A stretch of DNA of 64,000 nucleotides from Dipteris shenzhenensis. Its lineage: Eukaryota; Polypodiophyta; Polypodiopsida; Gleicheniales. Shown piece after piece: positions 35,901-47,616 of this stretch (its first letter is position 1; every line of letters starts with the position of its first letter). Below the pieces are notes generated by a model. It worked only from the letters and a program-made list of their open reading frames with translations, made no database searches and had not been told where the DNA came from. The position numbers and the translations under genes are program-made. The stretch is taken from NCBI GenBank assembly GCA_047967505.1, contig CM106540.1. The stretch is one strand, 5' to 3'.

Positions 35901-38900
35901 GACGTTCCAAGAGATAATGCGTATACTCATGAAGAGGGGAGATGGGCCACAAACAGCTGTCTGCTTGCGGTCGATGTCGAGGTGGTCGGAGGGTGTCCAG
36001 TGTGCAGACGAAGGCGCTTCTGTGAGGGTTTCGAAGGAGAGGCCGGATCATCGGAGCCATCCTCTAAAGCCTTCAACAGAGGGGAGAAGCTGCCCTTCGT
36101 CCCATGGTGGTAAGCTCTCTCTAACCAACTCGACGCCTCTGCCCGGGAAATACTGTAGAAGCCCGCTACCTCTGAGGTCCTCCACGGGCGGAGCCCTTCC
36201 GCGTAGACCCACTCCAGAGGCGGTCGAATAATGACCAAAAGGCGGAACCGTTTGGCTCTGTGGCGCCAGCGCAGACGAATGTCACCCTCCTTCCACTACT
36301 GCTGAAGAAGCTCCGCTGCTTTGCTACCGATCCAGTCCTGCACCTGCTCCTGGGACTGATCTCGAATCGTCTCCCAAACATTTTCATTCGTCCATTGCTC
36401 ATTCCCGTCACTGGTGATAGTGAAGGAATAGCTAGGACCATCGTGGGGGGCAAGGACGGGCACCTTACCCTCCGCCCCCTTTCGGAGGAAGAAGATGCTG
36501 ATGTCAAGGCATGCAGGGAAGGAGCCAATACCCGCTGCATCCAAATAATCCCAAGGTCCTGCTCGGTAAAACTCCAAAGGTAGAGCTCTAGGAGCAGCCC
36601 TTGGGTGAGGGGACGAGGATGAGGAGTCTGAACCAGAGAGAGGGGTGCTGGCTGTGGAACAAGCTGGAGTGGTGCTGGCCATCTGCGGGGAAGGGCCTCT
36701 CCCCTCCGTCGAGCCAGGAGGGATAGAGGCGGGGGAGGTCTGTGCTGGCTTCGGGGCCGCAGGTGGCGCAGGCGGAGGGGGGGTTCCCTCGGGATCATGC
36801 TCAAGGGAGAGAGGGGGGCTGAAACCAACGGTGCTGGGGGGGATCCTGGAGGGGGGGGAGGTGGGGGGACCGAGGAGGAGGGGGGAGGGGAGGGGGGGCG
36901 GGATGAAGGATGAGGGGGAGGCTGGCTGATCTTCTCCTTCCCCTTCTCCTTCCCCTTACCGGGCTGCTGCTGCTGATTGGTGACCACAGGGGGCTCTTGC
37001 TGTAGATGGGAAGGCTTTTTTGGTCCTGTTTTGTTTCCTTTCCGTTTTCTTTTGACCTCAGTCCAGCCTTCCCCTTCGGGAGGGGGTGTTGATGCTTGGC
37101 GGGGGGGATCCTGAGTTGCCTGAATGGGGGCTTTTTGAGGTTCTGTCCTCGTGAAGCGAGGGCAGGAGCGTGCCTGGTGCCCGAAGCCGTGGCATCTCAG
37201 ACATTGATCTGGGCGTCCAGTGACCATAATGCGCTGCGTCACCACACCTGAGTCCGTCTCAATCTCGAACTCCGAGGGGATACTCTACGGATCTAGGACT
37301 GTCACTTTGACACGTGGCACCCCTTGGGCTGCCGCCACATCAACGAAGGTGTCCTGCATGAGTCAGCCAAAGTGCGCCCCCAAGTCCTTGATGATCAGGC
37401 GAAGCTCGGTTGCGAGGCCTGGGAAAATGAGGGTAACTGGATGGCGAGGAATGCGGAAGCGGGCATCGAAGTCCGCTCACTGAAACCCCTATACCATGGG
37501 ACCATAAGGATGATCTTCCCACCCACAGAAGTAGGGGATCGTCTGACCATATCGCTCGCAGCCTGTGCTGAGGAGAGCTTGAGCCAGAAGATACCACGTC
37601 CCATGAGTGCAACCTCCTCAATGTGGCTGTCCTCAAGGTAGAGGGTGGACTGCAACCAGTCCCTGATGTCTGCTCGTGAAGGGGCGTAGCCAATGACTCT
37701 CCCATAAACGGATGTCTGGGAGAAGTCCGTGGCGGCCTGCTTCACCAAGGAGACCTGATGCTCTGTTAGTGTTATGCGGTAGGCTGATGGAAGGGGGGGG
37801 TCCGTCTGGGCCACCGGTTCCGGGCTCATGGCCGCCATACCGCACCGACAAACTACGAACGCTCCAAAAGGCGGGGGAATGAAAAGGAAAAGGCAGAGAC
37901 GAAGGAGGGGGAAGTGGTACGGAGGCGGGGGAGGAAAGAGGGAGGGATGGAGAGGTACGGGGAAGCGGGGGGGGGGGAGAGGTGGTGGAGAGGGAGTGAG
38001 TGGCGGAGGGGGAAGGAAGGAGGAGGGAGGGGGGGGGGCAGCACAGCGCAGGGCGGGGAAGAAGAGGAGGGAAAGGGAGGGGGTGTGGCAGCGCAGCCCG
38101 AGAGGGGGCGGGGAGGAGATGCGAGGAAGGAGGGGAAGGGGGAGGGGGCAGCATTGCGCAGCAGCGGGGAGGGGGAGGAGGGGGCGGGGGGTGGTAGCGC
38201 AATGCGAGGGGGGGGAGGCGGGGAGAGGACGGAGGGGCAGAGAAGGGAGGAGAGGGGGGGGGGATGGCGGGCGGAGAGGGAAGAGAGGGGGACGGAGGGG
38301 CACGGCGGGAGGCGACAGAGAAAGAGGAGGGGGAGGGGATAGGGGGCCGCGCAGCGCGAGGGGGGGGTAGACGGGAGCGGGAGGGGAGGGGGCATTCGCA
38401 GGAGCTGCTGCACTGCGTTGCATTAGGTGTCATGACTTACATTCCTCAGGTAGTCCTCTACCCATTTGTTCACCCTTTCAGACTGACGATCTGTCTCAGG
38501 ATGGTATGCAGAGCTATGTGTGAGTTAAGCTCCCATTGTTGTAAATTATTATTGCCCAAAAGCGATAATGAATGTTGCATCCCTTTCACTGACAATTTCT
38601 TGGGGAAAGCCATGGTGCTTATACACATGATCAATGAATTGTCAAGAAACCTGTGATGCTGAATACAGGGTCTTAGTAGGGGTATGAAATGGGCCTATTT
38701 TGTTAATCTGTCCACCACGACATCAATGCTGTCCCATCCCCTCTTTGTAGAAGGCAAGCTTGTGATGAAATCCATTGCTATGTGGAATGGATAATTGTTG
38801 CAATAGATCAGCTGGTAGTTTGTTGTCCACTTTATTTTGTTGGCAAGACAAACATTCAGGAACGTATTTGACTACATCTTGCTTCATGCCGTCCCAAAAG

Positions 38901-41900
38901 TCTGACTCTCTCATAAGTCTTGGTGACACCTGTATGTCCAGCCATAGGATAGGAATGCATTTGTTGCAAGACCAGCTGCTTATATTGTGAGTCTAGCACT
39001 AGGTGAATTCAGTCCTTGCACCACAATAACCCATTATGCAATTTACAGTCAGGGTGACTTTGGCATGAGGGATCTTGCAAATCTGAAAATATGGCTAGCA
39101 ACACAGGTGCATGAGTCAAGGCAAATTTTTGGTATTAAAAACTGAATTGTGCTTCCTTTGATCACAAAAAGGCATCCTTCTTCAAAAGGTCAGTAAGAGG
39201 ATCTGGCTTTGCACCCGGGTGCCTATAGGGATTGGCATACGACAATTTGCTGCCCAATGTTGTGGGAAACCTTGGAAATGGTGCTGTTGCAGCTTTCTTG
39301 TGATGCCAGTCAAGCATCTTGGGTTTCTTCTCACTCAGTAGGCTGCTTGTAGCACTCTTGTACCTATTGGAATACTTGGGCCCGAAGACTTCCGCAAGAT
39401 GGGCAGCTTGAATCAATGGTTTGAGGGTTGTGAGCCCTCACATTGGAGGCCAGAGCCGGGTCCAAACCATGAACGAAACACAGCAACTTTCCCCTCTCGG
39501 AAATGTCATGCACAAAAAGGAAAAGTCTCTAGAATTTCTGCAAATACTCATGAACAGTGCTCGTTAGCTGAGATAGTTTATAAAATTTGGCCAAGTACTG
39601 CTCTAGTATCAGCGGGGATACAAATGTAGCGGCCATCAGTTTTTTGAATTGCTCCCATGTGGTCGGCTTTTGAGGTGTTCCCCTCATGTACAACCACCAA
39701 GTGTGAGCATAATCCTACAAATGCATCTATGCAAAAATCATGTGGTCGTCATACTGCTTAGGGTAGAAGATAATCTTCCAGCTTCGTGAGCCACTCTTCA
39801 AGCTCATTGAGGGTGCATGGATCACCCTTAAACTTATGCACCGTGAGCTTATCTTTGATATACTTGGTTGCATAATTCCTGTTTGGTTAGCCTTCAAAAG
39901 ATCGAGGATCATCACACTTAACGTTCACATGCTAGTGGAAAGGCATCTCATCACGGATGTCTTCAGGTAGGGCCCGGTATGAAAGCAAAGCATCTGAAAT
40001 CATCTCATCGATAGCGGCTTGCTGCCCACCACTAACACCCTGCTGAAATGTTGAAGCACCTGTCTGATTCGCCGGATGCTTGTGGCTGTATGTGCTCACT
40101 GGTGGAGCAAAGGGAGCATGTGTGTCTGCCAAATGCAACTCTCTGCAAGGACTGCATACTAAGATGTTAGAGGTTAAGAGGAAGATTGACGTCCCTCCCA
40201 TTGCTATGGACTGCCACGTAAACCCAAACCAACTCCAAGCATGTTGGCTGGTGCGGTGAAAGGAGCACTTAACAAATGCATACAGTGGGTCGGCCCAAAT
40301 AGATAGCTCCATCTGCAAAGGTGCGAATTGTAGGGTGGCCTCACATGTGGCAAAAAGAATGCCTCATCAATGCCAACATAATCCCCATGCTGGGGTGTGA
40401 GCTGCTCAAAATGAAATGGCCTAGAAGGCTAAAAACCTGCTGTACGGCGAGCATCTGACATGAAGCCTCCGTGCGGGGCTGAGAATGCATCTTGGTTGTC
40501 TGAGTGATCCCCATGCTGGCATAGGCTGCTTTCCCTTGTCTGGTAATGCATGTGGCAACTTGACCGAGCTGCTAGCTAACTTGCTGAGAGATCTGCTCAC
40601 TAATTTGCAGCCACAACTGTAGAAGTGTATCGTGGAGCTTGGAGGTTAATGCCTCAAAGAAATGTGCTTGCGCTGCCTGTGCATCCCGAGCTGCAGGAGA
40701 GAGGGGCTGAGTGGTAGGAACTTCTAGACCAGCAGTGGGTGCACCCATTGTGGTAGGCACATGCTTGTGCTGAGCAGCCTCATGACTGTCATATAGTGAC
40801 TCACGATGGATACGCTTGGGTGCCATGGTGATTGTCACTGGGAGAGTGGAAGCCTGAATCTAGCTGGCTTTCTGCAAGGAAACCCCAAGCTGAACAGACA
40901 TGGCTGCCCCGACAAGTGAGTACGAATGTAGGCAAAGAAAAGAAGCAGACTTAGAGAAGCAGGTAGCAAAAACCTACCGTAATGAGCACCTAATACAGTG
41001 TGTAGAACCACTGAAAATGTTGATGGAGAAGCTTGAGAGGAAGGTTGACGAAGAGGCTTCGAAACGGAGCCCGAATGAGCCCAAATGGGGATGTGGAAGG
41101 CTTCGAAAAGAGGCTGGAAAAAAAGGCCCTCTTTAATCGTATCCCTCTTTTTTGTTTTGGGGTTTTTTTTTTCAAGAAAAGTACTTCATTAAGTATGAAT
41201 AAAAACTGCAGAGCAAGCTCAAGTGCGGGAGTACATCATGCCAAGCATGAGAAAAACCAGCTTAGAATGAGCAAACAAAAATCCCAGGTGGCGGCTGAAA
41301 GTGCCACCTCATCCCTGAAGGAGAGTCAGAGAAGAAAGGACAATCCTTCTAGACTTTGAGAAAAGCAACCCTCCTAGCAGTAGCAGTCCTGGAGGTTCCC
41401 TGTATGTTCGCCCAAATGGCCATCAAAGTGTGTATAGTATCTGCCCAGATACTGGCGATAGTCTGAAAAGGGTGAACCTGGGAGTCCTCCAAAGCCTTTG
41501 TACATCTGGCTTTCCAAATATGCCATGCTGTAATACTAGCCAGAATCTCCCAAGATGTGTCTACAGAAGCGTGGGGAGCTCTGAAAGGAGTAAACGGAAC
41601 ATCTCGGAGGAAGCATGACTCCACAAGGTGTCGTCGAACAAAGAAAGCTGTGTCCGTGTCATGTCCCTCGAAGAAAGACTGTGGACCAGTGAGTGACAAC
41701 CAAGCAATTGATCCCTAGGTCATGAAGGGGCAAGGGGGTCCTAAGTCATCTAAGACACTTGGGGCTCCTAATCTAGGACACCTAAGACAGTTAGGATGCC
41801 TAAGTCACCCTTGATTAATTTTAAATTAACCCAATCCATAACTTAATCTATGGGTTACGTAACCAACTAACCTAATCAAATCCAACTAACTAAACCTAAC

Positions 41901-44900
41901 CTTAGCTAGCCTAACCCAACTCAAGTTGTTACTAATATTAAACCTAGCCAAACTAACCCTTGGTTAATTTGAACTTGAAATTAATAGGTGCTACTCGGCA
42001 GACGGTGGAAATGTGTGACACGAGACGGAGTTGGGTGCATTTGGCGGCGCGACCACCGACACCTGTTCGTGAGCGTTGGAGCGTGGGAATTGGGTGGAGA
42101 TTCCTTTGATGTTCGTTTGATCGTTGGCTGTTTGTTTGACTCGGACCAAATGGTTCGTCATAGATCGGTCGTTCGAGCAATTGTAGTGTATAGGTGGGTC
42201 AATCGAGCAGCCGCTAGTTCGGGTTGGTCTCGTTCGCCTGTTGGTTTGAGTGGAGTAGAACATTCGACACTGGTTCAATTAGATGCGGGGGGCTTGGTTC
42301 GTGTTGGCATTTGTGTGCGTTGGTCATCTGCCCATGCTAATGATGAATTGGTCACCAACGCTTGATGTTGTGTTGGCGAGGGTGCTATGGCTCGTCGTGG
42401 TTGGCTGAGTGTAGGATTGGTAGCAGCAATACTGAAGAGATAGAGCAACACTTTGATACCAATGTAGACAAGGGATAGGGGGCTTATTGCTCTATGGTAT
42501 GTTGTAGTAGCGTCTCTCTGTATCGTCACAACTCCATCAGGTAGAGCCCAAAACAGACCTGGTCCTGTAGGTTGGGAAGACACATAGAAAATGCTCCTCT
42601 GTCTTGACGGCCCCCATTTGTCTGATGGCAATCCTCAGCGCGTGTGAGACTCCTCTATCCTCGAGATACTGAGGTCGGATGATGAGCCCATCCTCGAATA
42701 CTCTAGAGAAATGGTCATGGTAGAGCTGGGTCTTGGTGGGGAACTCTTGGTCCCCCCCCCCCCCCAAGTGCGAGATGTGTGGAGCTGAAGGAGATCTAAC
42801 TGTATGATGTGGTTAATCTCATCCTGTGGGATCAACTCGGGCGGTGCATCTAGGCTATACTGAAACGGGGGAAGTCGGTCCATCTGAATGCCATGACTGG
42901 CAAACCATGCAGTGATGCGTGCATACCATGCTGTACCGACCCACTCTCTACTAGTCGTATGGAAGACTCTAGTGCCAGTCTCTGAAGTCTCTCGCGAGGT
43001 AGGTCCCAAACTCACTGGAGAAATGTGATGGCATCAACCTGGAGAGGGGTTATGGCAAACTCTGCCTGTACTATCTGATGGGGGACTGAGGGCTTACTCC
43101 GAATCATTCTAGAGGCCATAATCACTTGGAGCCACTCAAATCTCCTCCATTCTGCTGCTGAAAGATCATACCCCCAAAAAGGTGTCGCATACATGGCAGT
43201 CAGCCTCACTAGAGTGTCGAAAAGCCAACACTTCGTCGGCGGATCTTGGAAGTGCGCCTGGAAGCACTATCGCTCTAGTTGGGCCAAAGCACCATGCCCT
43301 CGCATAAGTGGTGCTCTGGCTGCATGGGTCATTGTGAAAACTGGCCCTGTGATGAAAACTTCACCGAAGTATGTGTAGGACTGCATAATCTCCACTGGTT
43401 GACTCTTGTATGTAAAGCTATAGCGGTGAAGCACTATGTAAGAGGTGTTGAAGATCATGACCTTGGTCTTTCCAAGGTTAACCATCAAGGCTCTCTCTTT
43501 GCAGAACACCTCTAGGGCATCTAGATGTCTCTGTAGTTCCAGTGCCGAAGATGACAGGAGGACTATGTCATCTGCGTATAGTAGAATTTGTGTCATCAAG
43601 TTAGCTAGTGGTGCTCCCTCGTCTCCTAGGCGGTCTATGAAAGATGTGATCTCATCAGTGTAGAGCCCGAAGAGAGTCGGTGAGAGAGGGCATCCCTGCT
43701 TTACCCCGATCGTGCTCTCAACCCAGTCTGATAGACCTCCTAGGGCACGAACTCTCCCTCTGACGGACTCATATAGGCTTGCCACTCCCGAGATTAGAAC
43801 CTCTGAAACTTGCATACCCTGTAGTCTCCTGATCATGCAGGATCGCGGGACAGTGTCGAAGGCCTTCCGAAAGTCTACAAAACAAGCATAGACTTTCTGG
43901 CGTCTCGACCTCGCCTCCTCAATGTTAGTCCTCAGGGTGAAGATGTGGTCTATTGTGGAGTGCTGTCTCCGGAAACCTTCTTGCCCTAGGGCACGCTGCC
44001 CATGTGCCTCTTTATGGCTGCTGATCGCCCTCTTCAGTACCGATCCATAGATCTTGGCCAGCGTATGGCCAATCATGAGAGTGCTATAGTTCCCAGTATC
44101 CATGGGATCACCTGCCTTGTGTATCACTACAGTGGTGGTGGTTCTCCAGGAGGGTGGGAAGCTGTGACATATGGCGTGGTTGAACATCTGCGCTAGGACG
44201 AGAGCCAAAATCTCCTATCCATGATCGAAATGCTCAGTTTGTAGCCCCTCATGGTCCTGTGCTCTCTGGTTATGAAGCCGGCTTAGTGCAGCCCGCACAT
44301 TCTGTGCAGTGAACAAGTGGCAAGTGGTGGGCCTGGACATAGTGGACATATCAGATGGTGCCTGCATTGGAACACCATAAAGAGAGCATGCACAAGTGTG
44401 CCAAACATCTGGGCCTGTGATGGGGATAGGCGGCTTTCCCTCCGATAGAAGCCCAGCCAATGGTGGGATCCCCCCCTCGAAATGAAGTGATCACCTCGTC
44501 CATTCTATGGGTGAGGAAGGCCCGTCGCTTACGGCATGTCAGTCATCGTGAGATCCGCTGTGCCTCGGGTGATGTCAAGTGGCCAAGGGCTCGCTCACGT
44601 GTGAGGTGAGCTCTCATCTCTCTGCACTCATCATCATACCAAGGGTTTTGTGGCATTTCCCTGGTGAGGCACGTGCAGATCGAGTCGTGGGGAAATACGA
44701 TGGCTGCATCCATGACCGCTGTGGCAAGGGTGTTTGATGCATGGGCGAGGTCTATATCATCTCCAAGTAGTAGGGCTGGAAGCCCTTGCACCAAGTTGCT
44801 CACATAGATGGGGTCCAGGGCACAATCAAAGTGAACCTATACATGAGTGGGCGTGGGGGGACCCTCCCTGTGACTGGCATAGTGGCAGAGATACAAAAGG

Positions 44901-47283
44901 CCAAGTACAAGTGATCAGCATCAAGTGGGGGAGGGGGCACAATAAAGTCGTATATCCGTGAGGTAAAAGCCAAGGGACCCAATAGGTAGTCCACTCTGCT
45001 TGTCCCTCCGCCATGCGGGAAACAAGTGAGCCCACTAGATAATGGCCATCTTTGTAGACCATTGTAAATGATCAAATCGTGGGCAGCCCCTAGCTTAGTA
45101 GATGTCGTCCATACTCTTTCACCTATGGTGCATCTACGGAGTGTCTCACTATCCCGAGCTCAGCTGCATCTAGCTCTTGTACTATAAGTCTAGTACGCCC
45201 ACCTACCTATCCCTTGTGCGTGCATTGAAGTCACTAAGAAGGAGGATGTTCCCTTGCCTGGAGAACTCAATGATATCATCTTGAATTGACTCATACAAGC
45301 TGTGCCCCTTTGTGGTGACCTGACGTGCATAGGATGAAGTATCTGGGGGGAAATAGCACACCGTTATGAGTATCAGTCGTGCGTCTGGTAGCTGGACTCG
45401 TATCCACGTGTCGTTTATGCTCCTCTCTGTGTGCCACTAATATGAGAGGTCTCATGTGTGATCTAAAGAGGATAGCCACTCCCCTCGAGCCCCGCACACC
45501 AGTGACTCTCCTTGTCTCCTTCCTATGAGATGACTTCCATGACTCGTATCCACGTGTCGTTTATGCTCCTCTCTGTGTGCCACTAATATGAGAGGTCTCA
45601 TGTGTGATCTAAAGAGGATAGCCACTCCCCTCGAGCCCCGCACACCAGTGACTCTCCTTGTCTCCTTCCTATGAGATGACTTCCATGTATATCCTGTCAC
45701 AATGGGCAGTCCTCTCTCGAGGCTCTCATGTGTCTCAATATAGAAGACCATGTCTCTGTTAGTGTATGTCTTCGAGAAACCGCCCGGACAGACTAGAGTG
45801 TGCCATTGCAATTCCACACTGCCATTCTCAGTCCACTTTGTGCCCCATTGGCCCGACACTGTCATAATTCACCCTCTTCTTTCTCTTTCTTTTCTTCCTT
45901 CTCCCCCTGGTCCTGATCTTCTCTCTCTCGGATGATCACCCTACCATCCCTGTATGCACCCCATTTCCCTGCTTCTCGTGCTGCCATGACGCGTACCACA
46001 CCTTCCCTCCGGTGTTCCTGCTGTAGGAGGGTGAGGTCATCGTCTAGGTAGATCCGGGTTCCTTTCAAAGTCACCCTCATGCTCAACCCTCGTGCTCATG
46101 AGGGTTTTCCTATCCATGGCTGTTCGGAGCTTCATCACAAGTGGCCTTGTGGGTGCATCGGGCTTGCCATCTCTCCAAGCTGTCTCACATGTCAGGTTCA
46201 CACCCATTTTGGTGAACAATGCTTTTGCATCTGCCATAGCAGTGTCTCCCACTGTGAGACCTGAAACCAAAACATTTAGGGCTTTACTGTTTCTCCTTTT
46301 TTCTTCCTCCAGAGCATCTGAAATGAACTCTTTCTTGGGGGCAGCAGTGCCTTTCTTGACTACATCTCTCCATTCCAAGATTACAGCCTCTCCTTTCTGG
46401 ATCTTCTGTGTGAATTCAGCATGTTTACCCTGCATAGTGTCTCGCAAAAATGCCAAGTCTTTTCTGAGTTTTTCATTCTCAGATTTCAGTTCACCTATAA
46501 TCTTGTATCCTTCTTCTGAAGTTCCCTTTGCCCCCTTGAGCTGCTTCATTTGTTCCCTGATGATATTCAGCTCCTCGTGTAGGGATGGCTGAAGCTCCCC
46601 TTCATCTCCGTGTGTATTTGCCTTCAGTTTTACATTCTCATCTTGGAGACTAATCACCTGAGCTTCCAAGCTGTCAATCTTGGATGAAAGAAGATTGTTT
46701 TTCTCGTCCATATCTCGCATCACATCCATCTGCATTTTACCAATTTGTTTTGCCCATTTTGCATGCATTTCTTCTTGCCATCCCTTCACGTTGTCATTCA
46801 TTTGAGCACATAGGTTTGAAATCTCATCTTTTTTGTATTCTTCCAATTTCTTTTGTAAGCATTCAATTTAAGCATCTTGTAGCTTACATACCTCTTTGAT
46901 AGTGGATAAACATGCTTTGGCATTCCCATCCTCTACTTTCTGTCCTTTGGTCCAAATTATGCTGTATTTCTTGTCTTTTTCCCCTCTGGTTTTCTGATCG
47001 GGTGAGCTTTCCATGGCCCCCTTCTATGAAAATTCAAAATATTTTGTAGCTCTCTTGGTACGAGTGGGGCTGGCCACTAAGGTCAGCCTAGGGCCTACTA
47101 GGCGACATCCAGGCAGCCCAAGGGCTGCCTCATAAGCAGCTCATGGAGGGGGTATGGAGCCCTTGACGTAGCTCACGGGGGGACCTGGAGCCCGTGGTGG
47201 AGACTAGCAGCCCACGGAAGGGGGCCTGGGAGCCTTGGTGTAGGCGCTTGTAGGCTAGGCGTCTGGCCTAGCGGAGACCCGGT

Positions 47284-47330
<47 letters not shown>

Positions 47331-47580
47331 AGAAGAAGAAGAAGAAGAAGAATATATTATCGTCCTCTGAAGACCAAAAATCGGCCTATGGGACCTAAGC
47401 AATACAAAATCCTCGTACACAAAGACTCCTCCCTTGGAGGGGAGGGTATTAAGAGAAACTACCTTTATGTCTTAGGTGAGTTCCTGTGCTTGAAAAGCTT
47501 ATAGACAAACGTTCCTAAAGCTGGGGGTGACCCGCTATGTAGCATATCAGCTAGTCTGTTATGTCCCTCGAGAAGAGAGC

Positions 47581-47616
<36 letters not shown>

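Larger units (their letters stand above)
33535..38400 (-). mobile_element. L1-type LINE, antisense, 3'-truncated
   Basis: On the minus strand: a purine/pyrimidine-biased 5' leader (37850-38400), ORF1 (37838-36166), ORF2 endonuclease (35930-34884) and reverse transcriptase (34850-33715), breaking off near 33535 at a gypsy LTR. The C-terminal third of ORF2 is absent. Low damage: one frameshift in ORF1 and small breaks between endonuclease and RT. Confidence 0.88.
42535..47300 (-). mobile_element. second LINE type with coiled-coil ORF1, antisense
   Basis: Minus-strand order: GC-rich leader (47050-47280), coiled-coil ORF1 (47014-45862), endonuclease (45865-44543), linker (44460-44215), reverse transcriptase (44208-43267), C-terminal region (to 42535). 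Endonuclease motif SDFNARTRD and RT motifs [13 protein letters not shown] and [12 protein letters not shown] differ from the L1-type LINEs nearby. A 146-bp duplication and several stops break ORF2. A sense copy is at 59860-61720, and a fragment at 6.8-7.5 kb. Confidence 0.82.

Noticed and set aside
37395-38433. Long overlapping proline-, serine- and leucine-rich frames on the minus strand (and Gly/Arg/Glu frames on plus)
   Set aside because: They come from the polypurine tract, which lacks stop codons in several phases; only the part after ATG 37838 has LINE ORF1 character.
45541-45686. Direct repeat considered as a CRISPR-like or satellite array
   Set aside because: Only two adjacent copies without spacers, inside LINE coding DNA of a plant: a simple tandem duplication.
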